DNA of 18,863 nucleotides from Stramenopiles sp. TOSAG23-3 (Eukaryota > Sar). The translations under genes were made by a program, and so were the position numbers. The notes beneath the pieces are model-generated. The model worked only from the letters and a program-made list of their open reading frames with translations, was not told where the DNA came from and searched no databases. How positions within the stretch are numbered: position 1 is the stretch's first letter; each line of letters begins with the position of its first letter. Shown here piece by piece: positions 7,345 through 16,209 of this stretch. The stretch lies in NCBI GenBank assembly GCA_900128585.1, contig LT642416.1:1-18863 (forward strand), read 5' to 3'.

Positions 7345-9015
7345 ATGCCAACAACGAGACGTCGTGCGACGTCCAAGAAACGTGCCGCTGCCAAGTCGCC
7401 CAAAGCGGCGGCGAAGCGAAAGAGTACCCGTTCCAAAAAGAAGGCTGCGGCGAAGAAGAGGACTGCATCAAAGCCTCGCGTAACGAATGCAGTGGCCGCT
7501 GCGGCGAAGCCCGTCGCAAAATCTCCCCACGCGGGCAAGGTGGACGGTCCCATAAAGTTCTCGGCGCCCCGAGGGCACCTGGAAATTCCGATTTTCGTCG
7601 CCGTCACGACCTACTTTGGCTACGCCATTCTTACCCTGTTTGGAAAAATTCGCGATTTTTTTGCGTCCCTGACGGGCACTGGAAGATACTATGGGAAGTC
7701 ACGCAAGGATGGGGTTGCGCCACTGATTAACAAGACTGAGAATTTTTACGACCGGCGCATGTACCACCGTATTCAAGACGTGTTCAACCGCCCAATCACG
7801 GGGCCACCCGGTGCGGGGAAAATGAAGGTGTTGGAGCGCGAGAGCACAGACTCTAACTTTAGCTTCAAGCAGACTGGGAACGAGCTGGACGTGGTCAATT
7901 TCGGGTCGTACAACTATTTGGGCTTCGCGGACGACTGGCAGGAGACTTGCGCCGCCGAAGTCTTGGAAAGTTTTGACGACTTCGGGGTTGGCCTTTGCTC
8001 CGCCCCAGCCGACGCGGGGTTCTGCAAGTACCACGTTCAACTGGAGAACATGATGGCTGAGTTTTTGGACAAAGAAGCCTGCATCGTGTACAACATGGGG
8101 TACGGGACAAATGCGACCACGATCCCTGCGCTCATGGGGAAGGGGTGCTTGGTTGTGAGTGATAGCCTGAACCACACCTCCCTCGTCAATGGAATCCGGG
8201 CGAGCGGGAGTACCGTCCGCGTCTTCAAGCACGATGACGCGTCGCATTTGGAGCAAGTGTTGCGAAAATCCATCGTGGAGGGCCAGCCCAACCGTAACCG
8301 GCCCTGGCGAAAAATCCTTGTCGTGTGCGAAGGGGTGTACAGCATGGAAGGAGAGATTTCACACTTGAAAGAGATCGTGCAGGTGTGCAAAAAGTACCGC
8401 GCGTACGTCTACTTGGACGAAGCGCACAGCATCGGGGCGATGGGACCGACTGGGCGTGGGATCACGGAGCACGCAGGGGTAGACACGGCCGACATCGACA
8501 TAATGATGGGAACATTTACAAAATCGTTTGGCGGCATGGGCGGATACATTGTCGGCTCGAAAGATTTGATCAATCACTTGCGGGAGAACGCTGGCGGGAG
8601 CGTCTACGGAATGTCCATGGCCCCTGCCATCTGCAAACAGATCATCCGGGCCCTCGAAATCATCATGCACGAGAAGGTTGGCCAGAAGAAAATTAAGGCG
8701 CTGAAAGACAATTCCAACTACTTTCGCGATGGGCTGACGAAACTAGGGCTCCAAGTGCTAGGGGACTACGATAGCCCGGTCATGCCCATACTGCTGTACA
8801 ACCCAACAAAAATTGCTGCGTTCTCGAGAGAGTGCTTGAAGAGAGGCCTGGCCGTAGTTTCCGTCGGCTTTCCTGCAACACCAGTGATATCCAGCCGCGC
8901 TCGTTTCTGTGTAAGCGCAGGGCACACGAAAGAAAACTTAGATTTCGCTTTAAAAGTCATCGACGAGGTGGCGGAATTTATGAACCTGAGATATGCCAGA
9001 AGCTGGAGCGGGTAA
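7345..9015 (+). CDS. SPTLC2: Serine palmitoyltransferase, catalytic subunit (SPTLC2/LCB2 type)
   Basis: A 556-aa protein. It condenses L-serine with palmitoyl-CoA to 3-ketosphinganine, the committed step of sphingolipid synthesis, at the ER membrane with an LCB1-type partner. One membrane helix lies at about 81-99 (IPIFVAVTTYFGYAILTLF). The alpha-oxoamine-synthase fold follows, with NFGSYNYLGFADD, DSLNHTSLVNG, the cofactor-contacting YLDEAHSIGAMGPTGRG and the PLP-Schiff-base motif GTFTKSFGGMGGY, with K393 as the PLP lysine (codon 8521-8523). The C-terminal VGFPATPVISSRARFCVSAGHTKE is near-diagnostic of LCB2. Because it keeps the lysine it is the catalytic subunit, not LCB1. The first ~60 residues are a Lys/Arg/Ala tail with SPK motifs, resembling histone H1 rather than a normal SPT N-terminus. 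No intron is needed. It converges on the reductase gene. Confidence 0.97.
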   Translation: MPTTRRRATSKKRAAAKSPKAAAKRKSTRSKKKAAAKKRTASKPRVTNAVAAAAKPVAKSPHAGKVDGPIKFSAPRGHLEIPIFVAVTTYFGYAILTLFGKIRDFFASLTGTGRYYGKSRKDGVAPLINKTENFYDRRMYHRIQDVFNRPITGPPGAGKMKVLERESTDSNFSFKQTGNELDVVNFGSYNYLGFADDWQETCAAEVLESFDDFGVGLCSAPADAGFCKYHVQLENMMAEFLDKEACIVYNMGYGTNATTIPALMGKGCLVVSDSLNHTSLVNGIRASGSTVRVFKHDDASHLEQVLRKSIVEGQPNRNRPWRKILVVCEGVYSMEGEISHLKEIVQVCKKYRAYVYLDEAHSIGAMGPTGRGITEHAGVDTADIDIMMGTFTKSFGGMGGYIVGSKDLINHLRENAGGSVYGMSMAPAICKQIIRALEIIMHEKVGQKKIKALKDNSNYFRDGLTKLGLQVLGDYDSPVMPILLYNPTKIAAFSRECLKRGLAVVSVGFPATPVISSRARFCVSAGHTKENLDFALKVIDEVAEFMNLRYARSWSG

Positions 9016-9325
9016 TGGAGTGTATAGTACGAAGTGTTTACACGCGCGTAATACAAAAAACAAATTTTATGAAAAACAAAATATATAGTATCTTATGTTT
9101 TAAGGATCAAGTCTCTAGTTTTTATGTATACACAAAGTAAAATTAATCTTAAAATATGTGAACTTATCGAACTGATTTTGAAAAACGTATGCATACAAAT
9201 ACTACAAACTCTGCATGCACGCGCGTACCTTATCTAAAGCCCACGATTTAAAATGAGAGTCTTAAAACATACTATATAATTTGTTTTTTTCTAAAGCCCA
9301 CTCTTTAAGTCGGGACAACATATCA
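9016..9325. other. Convergent 3' spacer between SPT and the reductase
   Basis: 310 bp of AT-rich sequence between two stops facing each other. It must hold both polyadenylation regions. Its only distinctive content is the short repeat element at 9233-9301. Confidence 0.6.
9233..9301 (+). repeat. 45-bp repeat element bounded by 12-bp direct repeats
   Basis: The sequence TCTAAAGCCCAC occurs exactly at 9233-9244 and again at 9290-9301. The 45 bp between begins GATTTAAAATGAGAGTC, continues TTAAAACATACTATATAA and ends in a T run. The same element lies at the outer ends of both inverted-repeat arms (near 301-352 inverted, and near 1675-1737 diverged). The direct repeats look like a target-site duplication. 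Alternatively the conserved block is a 3'-end signal, because two of the three copies lie just downstream of a stop in the same transcriptional sense. Confidence 0.7.
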
Positions 9326-10087
9326 TCAGACCGTCATACCACCATCGATCCCGATTACTTGCCCAGTGATGTAACTCGACAATGAAGAGTTGCACAAAAA
9401 CCCAACCAAGTTGGCAACGTCCTCGGCTTCACCGAACCGATTCAATGGTATTCGCTTCGATCCAATAATGCCATCCACGTCCATTCCAGCAGTCATCTCC
9501 GTGTGTATGTAGCCCGGCTCAATCATATTTACGCGGATGCTCCGCGGCCCTACTTCTTTGGCCAACGAACGGGTAAACCCAAGGAGGCCACTCTTCGACG
9601 CGGAGTACACGCTTTGGCCAACATTGCCCTGCGATCCAATGATGCTGCCGACGTTGACTATCGAGCCGTGGGTCACCCTGTTCTTCACCATGCTCTTAAC
9701 GGCAATTCTCGACGCTTGTATTGTACCAACGAGGTTGGTTTGAATCATGCTTTGCACGTGAGCATCCTTTGCTCGCAGCAACAAAGAGTCCTGTGCAATG
9801 CCGGCGCAGTTCACCAAACAGTCTATATGGTACGGTGATAGCGCGCCTTCCAGCTCATCCGCCTCTGCAACATCACACGGTTCAAAAGATATGGCCACGT
9901 TTTCAAAACTTCCACCCTTTTCATTTTTTAAAGCTTTCATAGCCTCCATCCCTGCGGCTTCATCCCTCCCAACAACGACAAGGTTGCGCGCCGAAGAACT
10001 CGCACCCAACTGCCGTAACAAAACCCTGCACGCTGCAAGCCCAATGCCCCGAGTCCCACCCGTCACTACCGTCGTTGGAACTGACAT
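9326..10087 (-). CDS. fabG: 3-oxoacyl-[ACP] reductase, CBR4/FabG type
   Basis: A 253-aa classical short-chain dehydrogenase. The ORF extends upstream only through a non-ATG codon, so the start is ATG at 10085-10087. The cofactor motif TGGTRGIG is at 9-16, NCAG at 93-96, and the catalytic Ser-Tyr-Lys triad is S148, Y161, K165 (NVGSIIGSQGNVGQSVYSASK). It also has the FabG-type PGYIHTEMT and a C-terminal YITGQVIGIDGG. It reduces 3-oxoacyl-ACP to 3-hydroxyacyl-ACP in type II fatty acid synthesis. The sequence is closest in character to animal CBR4/yeast Oar1 (mitochondrial FAS). No long plastid-type presequence is seen, so a mitochondrial location is the better guess, but this is inference. It is convergent with the SPT gene. 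Confidence 0.92.
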   Translation of the reverse strand: MSVPTTVVTGGTRGIGLAACRVLLRQLGASSSARNLVVVGRDEAAGMEAMKALKNEKGGSFENVAISFEPCDVAEADELEGALSPYHIDCLVNCAGIAQDSLLLRAKDAHVQSMIQTNLVGTIQASRIAVKSMVKNRVTHGSIVNVGSIIGSQGNVGQSVYSASKSGLLGFTRSLAKEVGPRSIRVNMIEPGYIHTEMTAGMDVDGIIGSKRIPLNRFGEAEDVANLVGFLCNSSLSSYITGQVIGIDGGMTV

Positions 10088-10250
10088 CTTTAAGCTAACT
10101 GTTTCGTTCCTCCTATGACACAAACTCTAACCTTGCATCATGACTGGATTTTCATTATTTAAAATACATCCTACACCAGTCAAACACTTCGTAACAATTT
10201 TACATTTTTACATCTTAAAACATACTGTAAAAGATACGAGTCTAATAAAA

Positions 10251-10264
10251 TATTCTTCTTTTTT

Positions 10265-10294
<30 letters not shown>
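10251..10294. repeat. Poly-T / pyrimidine tract
   Basis: Pyrimidine-only run after TATTC, ending in an uninterrupted run of 27 T. It is followed at once by a purine-only stretch (AGAAGAGAAGAAAAAGAAG), so the two halves could pair. It lies upstream of the reductase gene. Confidence 0.9.
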
Positions 10295-10298
<4 letters not shown>

Positions 10299-10942
10299 GA
10301 GAAGAAAAAGAAGTGTCTCGTGTTTATCAAAACTTGATCTTAATATCCTTAATATTAATATACCTTAAATGAAATCTCCAAAACACTTCCACCAACCAAT
10401 TTGTTTGTTTTTATATTTTTCTTATTTCTACAGTATTTATTTTATTATTTATAATTATATTATTTTAAGAAGAAGATCTTGAGATCAGTATAAATATTTC
10501 TATACTAATAAATGCTAAAAAATGAATAATATTTCTATTTATAATTATAAATAAATAAGACGACTAGAAGATAGAAGATATTTTAGCGAAAAATGATCGA
10601 ATCAACTACGTAGTCTAGACTAGTACCGGTATAACAAGAGAGAGAACAGGGCGTCTAATTAGACTATTAAAAATGAAATACCTTTGATAGAATAGAAGAG
10701 CGCTTGCTTTGTTGAGCTAAGTTTCTGAGTTTCTGAGCTTCCAAGTTCCAAGCAAGCAGATCCAACCAACCAAATTCTTTCTTGTACTTTCCTGTTATAA
10801 TATGTGACCGGTATCTAAAATTGCTTCGTTTATTATCTCAACCTATGGATTCCTATGGTATGATGGGTACCGTACATTTTATTAATTAAAAAAAAAGAAA
10901 GAAATTTTGTTGTTGTTCTTTGTTTGTTGGTAGTAAAGCTGT

Positions 10943-10953
10943 AGAAGAAGAAG

Positions 10954-10983
<30 letters not shown>
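10943..10983. repeat. (AAG)n trinucleotide microsatellite
   Basis: A perfect AGA/AAG repeat of about 13 units, followed by TACGGTAG repeated twice. It lies in non-coding DNA. Confidence 0.95.
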
Positions 10984-10985
<2 letters not shown>

Positions 10986-11108
10986 CGGTAGTACGGTAGA
11001 ACCGTACCGAATTGGATTGAAGAAAGGAAAGAAGAATGTATTTGGTGAAAGTGCATCCTGCTCACTTTTCTCTTTCTTTTGAAAATAGTGAAACATTAGC
11101 GTCAGAAG

Positions 11109-11202
11109 AACCTTACTACTATTGATGTTTACATAAACAAAAGAGTCGCATTTATAACCTTACTACTATTGATGTTTACATAAACAAAAGAGTCGCATTT
11201 AT
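11109..11202. repeat. 47-bp perfect tandem duplication
   Basis: Unit 11109-11155 is repeated at 11156-11202. The unit begins AACCTTACTACTATTGATG and ends GTCGCATTTAT. It lies exactly where the AT-rich spacer changes to the balanced, intron-rich region. Confidence 0.95.
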
Positions 11203-11592
11203 ATGCACGAAATGGTGGGAAGGGACTTTCTTTCGCTTATGTGCTGAAAGGCTGTCCCTTGCCTTCCATCGCTGGCTTGTCAAAGTCTTGCCGTTGGACG
11301 GCACTTAACTTTGACTTGCAAGCTTTGGGCAGGTGGCATGCGGTCCATCCTCCTGCTCGTACCGTTGAGTTTATCTCTTCGGCCAAGGCGTACTCGCTCG
11401 TGCCGAAAGTGCAGGCGCCAAACGCCCGTGGCGACCACCGCCTTTGGGGGCGGCGAAAGTGCAAACAAAGTAAGTGTAGAACCCCCCCCTCCGTTTTCCC
11501 TTCCTGACTGCCCCCCTCCCCCCTGTTCTCAGTTTCGTTCCCTCCAGCATTGATTGTCCTTTGCGCCAGAATCTTCATTGTTGCAAATGATA
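11203..11592. other. Probable exon(s) at the start of the intron-rich region, strand uncertain
   Basis: The composition is coding-like from 11203 to 11469. On the + strand an open frame reaches a perfect donor GTAAGT at 11470. A C/T-rich 63-bp intron ends TTCTCAG at 11532, and the frame continues 20 codons (ISFPPALIVLCARIF...) to a GTACGC donor at 11593. A second + frame contains ATG at 11338 with a hydrophobic start, MRSILLLVPLSLSL. On the - strand a frame ending in TAA at 11237-11239 also looks protein-like (EYALAEEINSTVRAGGW; DFDKPAMEGKGQPFST) but has no ATG start nearby. The strong donor/acceptor pair favours the + strand; I recognise no product. Confidence 0.3.
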
Positions 11593-12461
11593 GTACGCAT
11601 ATATAATCTGTCAATCCCCTGAGCATTGCCAGTGACGATAACATATATTTTTTAAACTTTTGATGCAATGAAGGAGTTCGAACTAGGCTCCCCTCTCTCC
11701 GTGAATTGACTTTACCGCTTGGGTACACAATGAAGATAATTGTTTAGCTATCGTATGCAACATCATAACGCAGTGACGATTCAACACCTCCTACTCATTC
11801 AGAGTGTATTTGCATAGTCAAACCAACGCACGAAAATTGGAGCCCAGCCCTGGGGCTCGTGCAATCCTCACACGCACACCGCTTGCGGCACCTGTCCGCT
11901 GCCCTCACGATTTTTTTTTTATGATGATAAAGTTCATGCACCATACTTAAAGTAGGCTCAATTGCTGGAGGTGCGATAGCACAAAGGCGGTTGTCCGTTA
12001 CGTGTGGAGAAACGATACCCATTTCAGTCTTTCTGAAGAAAAAAAACCTGTGAGCGAAAGCAAAGTGGCGGCGACAAGGTTTTACCCAACAGCGCATTTT
12101 TGGGGCCTTGCGACGATATGGCGGGCGCAACTGTTGAAATCCGGTGATGATCACATACCCATTTAATCTGAGACTGCAATATGTTGGTGGTTTAAATTGA
12201 AGAAAAATTATGATCTGAGCTTTTCTGGTTGTCTTTCCCTGGCCCGTGAATATCCTACCCTCTCTAAATTCTCTTCTTTAGCATGAGGTATCTCCACTCT
12301 TATTGACTTTTCAACAACGGAGTGATCATTTTTTGCATGCGAGACCAAACGCAAGCATGCATTTAGTTTGACAGTTTCTGAACACCTCTAATGTTGAAAA
12401 GCGTGTGCTCTCCGTGAGCCGCTTTTTGCATGGTTTGTTTCTGTGAAATTGCTCATGGTAG
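11593..12461. other. Unassigned part of the balanced-composition region
   Basis: About 870 bp with no long ORF. Acceptor-like sites followed by TGACGAT occur twice (after ATTGCCAG at about 11630 and after ACGCAG at about 11774), but I could not chain them to exons. It probably contains introns or UTR of the neighbouring spliced unit. Confidence 0.35.
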
Positions 12462-14281
12462 CGGCTTGCACATTGCGTCGTTTCTCCCCTCTCTTACTCG
12501 CCTGCCACGTATCGTACAAAACAAACTAACACAAAAATTGTTGAATAATGACAGCTTCCGTGTGGAACAGAAGAAAATCGCACACTTGGTGTGGACAGCT
12601 ATGCTTGACGTAAGTAAACAGAGAGTTTCTCCCCCGCCGCCTTTCTTGTTTGCACGCTGGGGTATTTTTTTGAAAAAGCTGATGAATTCACTATAATTAA
12701 CCATCTTTCGGGTCTGAGAGAAATCGATGAGAGATAAATAGTAATACCTGATTCAAAAATGTCTGCAGCGGACAAACGTTTCCGTCCTCTACTACCACGT
12801 TCAAAACCCGTCTCTTGGGCGTGCGTCTTCATCGAAGCCGAGGGTGCTCGACCTTCTCATGCATTTTCGGTCAATAGAAAGACCAGATCAACGAGTTCAC
12901 TTATGGGTGGGTTGGCTCTAGAATAATGGAGACCAATCCAATGGTGTCTCTACATCATTACTGTCCCTTCTTTAACTTTCGTTATTGCTCGTTTCAAGTT
13001 TCAACTAACCCGTCGTTCGCTTTGCTATTAAAGGAACCTTCCGGGAATGCTCCCGAAAGGACACTGGCAGGATCTGCCGAAGGGGCTTCCTGAGACCGTA
13101 AGTAGCTTCATGGACCTCTGCCCTGTACTTAATGGTAATCGTGCATCACTTTCCTTGCTTTACAGCTTTCTCTACTAAGGTTTGGCATACATGACACGTA
13201 CAAAAAAGGAGCCTTTATCATACTCACCTTGCAGCTGAATTCCACGGCTTCATGGTCTTACTGGCCACGACATTTTTTCAAGTTTTCCTTCTTGCCCCTC
13301 TCGATTTATCCACTGCGAATTGCACTTTGCTAACATAATCGCGCCGTACTTGCCTTGCGCCTGTAGCCCCTCGAGGGAGGAGAACCCGGCAGCAGAGTTT
13401 GCTGTTTGTGAATGTGTGCTGTAAGTTTGCCTTTGCTTTCATGTCTACAAGTCCCCACCTCTCGAAGAAACGCAATTGCCCAGAATGGATTCCGAAAAAG
13501 AAATGTGTATTGCTTGATATGATGAATATTTTTCATGCGCGTCAATTGAGTCACGGGGTAATTACCGTGGCAAACGTGAAAAGAACTGCTCTTTTAATCC
13601 ATAATCTCTGATTCTACATACACGTATAATTTCTGGGAACGTCATTGTGGCAGATCATGCACGACAGATCGCGTTTTGTGGCAGAAGGTTTCACTCTTGC
13701 GCTTTGCACTCGTGCCAAATGAACTTCTTGGTGGTCACTCTGGTGCTTTTCAGTTCCGTTATGGAGCGTATGAGATGAACCTGGGAAAGCCATCGTACAT
13801 AATTTTCTCGTTTTCAAACTTTGCAAAAAATTTTACCCTCGGCGCCTAACACAGACAATTTTTTTTTGCGTAGTATGCGACCAGCCGTAAGTACAGCCTT
13901 AAAAAACCCACGTCTTTCTTTCCCGCAGGTCCTCTGCCACGACTATCTTACCACAAAATGGATGAATAGTTGCCATGGACAATGCGAAGAGCTACAGTTA
14001 AGGATGCTAGTGCCAAAGGGGAGTTCGAAGGCCTCTAGGTACGCCGAAGCTTTGATGGATGATGAGTTTCACTAGTTTCCCAACGAAATTTTGCCGCAAC
14101 CCTCTTTCTCTCACAACCATCAAGGTCCAAGTATCTAACAAGAACCATCGCATTTTTATGTACGTAGCACGTGTGCCAATGTCGGTACCAATAAAAAGAT
14201 GAAAGCGACAAAGGTAAGTGAATCGATCGAAATCTCTCAACCGCATCTATCCCTTGCTCGTCTTTGCACTAGTTCCGATGA
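12462..14281 (+). CDS. Candidate multi-exon gene 1 (unrecognised product)
   Basis: Inferred exons, all joined in one phase: 12462-12508, 12555-12609, 12769-12820, 13034-13097, 13367-13420, 13654-13794, 13874-13886 (13-nt microexon), 13929-14038, 14168-14213 and 14273-14281 with a TGA stop, about 196 codons. Five of the nine donors are GTAAGT; the others are GTATCG, GTGCGT, GTACAT and GTACGC. Several acceptors follow CTAAC-like branch sites (12524, 13846, 14139). Readable segments include KKIAHLVWTAMLD, CRRGFLRPPSREENPAA, LLGGHSGAFQFRYGAYEMNL and CHDYLTTKWMNSCHGQCEEL. The protein is Cys-rich in the middle, with no domain I can name. The 5' end and start codon are not found. Exon 13654-13794 is 141 nt and can be skipped in frame. 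Splice-site evidence is direct; the chain is inference and individual junctions may be wrong. Confidence 0.4.
13728..13800 (+). repeat. Copy 1 of a dispersed repeat in the intron-rich region
   Basis: Contains GGTGGTCACTCTGGTGC, TTTTCAG, a longer variable middle than the other copies (about 13 nt extra), then GAACCTGGGAAAGCCATC and GTACA. The T-rich intron end, CCTAAC and an acceptor at 13873 follow about 79 nt after the donor-like GT. Confidence 0.88.
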
Positions 14282-14535
14282 TAGATATTTATACTTTCGT
14301 TCTATTGAGTCTGGGGTCATGCCTGGGCGTGAAAATTATTTGAATATGTTCTACACCAAGATCCGATCTGAGGAATTTTTGTACTGACCCCGAGCCGAGA
14401 ACTGGAAGCAACCGTTCCCCGAAGCTGCACAAACGCTTTGCACAACAATCAAGATATGAAGAAAACTATTGGTCCGTGTTTACGATCGCTACTAAAACTA
14501 GCATGAACTCACCTATAACCATGCCGATCTTGCAG

Positions 14536-15760
14536 AAGCATTGCCGTGTGCTGGTTCGGAAGGAAACGCAACTTGTCCTGATGATTATCGTATTTCTGAC
14601 ACCTCTTGTACGATGTTATGTAGGCGACTGCATATCAATGAACGTATATACGATTGTCTGAACATTTGCGCAAAGCTTTCCGGTTCGAGCGCGTCGACCC
14701 CCTCTTCTCTCTCTCCCTCCCTCCCTCCCTGTTCGTGATGCACCGCTGATTATATTATAGCAAAACATAGCCGTTTACCCGTCGTACTAATTACCATGGC
14801 GACTATCGACTTGAATGAGGTGTGTATGAGCTGAAAACTTAGTCAAAACACGAATAGACGAAGATGACGAAACTTATGGATTCCCCTTCTTGATTTGCAG
14901 GTAGTCCAACTTGTATGTAGATTAATCTGAAGGCTTTAGCCACCCGATTCGTATGCGATGGCACTTGGCATCATCGTAATACTGCCGTGTTTTACTATTT
15001 GATTTATATCAGCGTCCCCGTTCTTTTGTTGTCGAAGTGATCATGTTTTCAGTCCGCCACGAAAGAAAAGCATATTCTAATGCACGATTTGGTTTTGAGT
15101 TGCCACGCAATTCACTGTACTATCCCTTGTGCTTCGCTTTTATGCAAGAGAACCAATAAAAGTTTTTTGTTAAGCTTGGTCGGTGGTCATTCTGGCGCTT
15201 TTCAGCCAATGAGAAGAACCTGGGAAAGCCATCGTACAATTTTATTATCTCCCTCTTCAAAAGAAATATGACAAAAGACATTTTATCTAACTCTTTCAAA
15301 CTCTTAGAACTACAAACAGCGGCACGGAATTGCCGAGGCACTGAAGTGCAACGTGAAAACGAACAGCAGGGTAAGTGGATTCTTCAAACGCTCCTCTTTA
15401 TGCTCTTTTTTACCACCCCGCCAAACCAGCTTGCGTTGCATACTATTTCCCATAATCGCGAGTTAAACTGGGCGGGTAGAAAAACTTTTGGTGGTCATTC
15501 TGGCGCTTCTCAGTCAATGTGAAGAACCTGGGAAAGCCACCATACATTTGTTTGTCTCTTCACGCATCGCAAAATATTAAATTACTAACCTCACTCGTAG
15601 CACTCGGTCTGAGTGACCCAATAGTCCCAAGAATGATTTGTCGAGTAAGTATTGTCCATGGTGTTGAATCTCCACCCCTTCCTGCACACGTATCTAGAAG
15701 TCGAGGCTAATGATGAATAAACCTAACCTAAGAAACTTGAATTCAGAGTTCACGCTGTGA
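14536..15760 (+). CDS. Candidate multi-exon gene 2, or continuation of gene 1 (unrecognised product)
   Basis: Inferred exons in one phase: 14536-14643, 14761-14819, 14901-14912, 15053-15233, 15308-15370, 15601-15644 and 15698-15760 (TGA stop). Donors are GTATAT, GTGTGT, GTATGT, GTACAA, GTAAGT and GTAAGT. Acceptors include CTTGCAG, TTTGCAG, TTTTCAG and two preceded by TCTAAC or ACTAAC. The best-supported part is 15308 onward: exon 15601-15644 is open in only one frame, which exactly fits the phase left by 15308-15370. Readable segments are CAGSEGNATCPDDYRISDT (Cys-rich), QTAARNCRGTEVQRENEQQ and LGLSDPIVPRMICR. The start and the link to the upstream chain (14282-14535) are unresolved. A CCCT/CT microsatellite near 14702-14730 lies in its first inferred intron. 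I recognise no domain. Confidence 0.35.
15182..15239 (+). repeat. Copy 2 of the dispersed repeat
   Basis: GGTGGTCATTCTGGCGCTTT then TCAG, a short middle, AGAAGAACCTGGGAAAGCC and ATCGTACAA. It is followed 74 nt after the donor-like GT by an acceptor at 15307 with TCTAAC upstream. In the inferred exon frame it encodes GGHSGAFQ, as does copy 1, and the two differences within that stretch are synonymous. Confidence 0.88.
15490..15547 (+). repeat. Copy 3 of the dispersed repeat (decayed)
   Basis: Nearly identical to copy 2, but the donor-like GT is AT and the GGHSGA frame meets TGA. It therefore sits inside the inferred intron 15371-15600, 58 nt before the acceptor, with ACTAAC between. Confidence 0.88.
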
Positions 15761-16209
15761 TGAACCAAATTTGCACGTCAGTCTGAAGTCTTTTGTACTT
15801 TACTAGTTTGTTGGTGCTTGGAAAGCTCTCTCCACCCTTCTTTTCCAAAAATGTATACGCTAACACGTCTTTCTCGTAAATCTTTTCTTTCAGTTCGGTG
15901 CTGAACGTGCTTCATTTATCGTATTTAAAAATGAAATATAAAATTAAAAACAATTTTCTTAATATCAGTAAAACTTTACCGGACAGAAATTTAAGTTCTT
16001 AAATACTTCGTTAATTCTTTTAACTTTTATCAATATGAACGTAATATATATATATGTTTTTTTTTATTCATATGTAAAATTCATACACACGGCTACCCTC
16101 TCGCACATCTTATGTCCTCAACCAGTGTAAAAATGCGTACGTAACGAGTTGCGAAGAAATCCGAACCGAACCTTCTTCTCCTGCTGATCTCTCGGCCTTT
16201 CCTTATAGC
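15761..16209. other. Convergent 3' spacer
   Basis: About 450 bp between the candidate spliced gene and the WDR44-like gene's stop. It becomes AT-rich after about 15920, with TATATATATATG and a T run at 16043-16067. No coding frame is supported. Confidence 0.55.

Larger units (their letters stand above)
10088..11108. other. AT-rich spacer with simple repeats
   Basis: About 1 kb without a credible gene. It contains a pyrimidine/T tract, an (AAG)n microsatellite, a hairpin GTACGG-TAGAA-CCGTAC at 10991-11007, AT palindromes near 10340-10365, and a partial match to the 45-bp element (CTTAAAACATACT at about 10212). ORFs across the simple repeats are artefacts of composition. Confidence 0.6.

Noticed and set aside
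10833-11096. - strand ORF with a long phenylalanine run
   Set aside because: It is produced by the (AAG)n microsatellite; no coding support outside the repeat.
11669-11700. GTTCGAACTC on the reverse strand, resembling a tRNA T-loop
   Set aside because: The flanking bases do not form a 5-bp T stem, and no acceptor or anticodon arm can be drawn.
11237-11728. 163-codon - strand frame
   Set aside because: It lacks an ATG at its start and runs through a purine-rich stretch that is better explained as the complement of a + strand intron's pyrimidine tract. Its last ~70 codons do look protein-like, so I kept the strand open in the feature entry.
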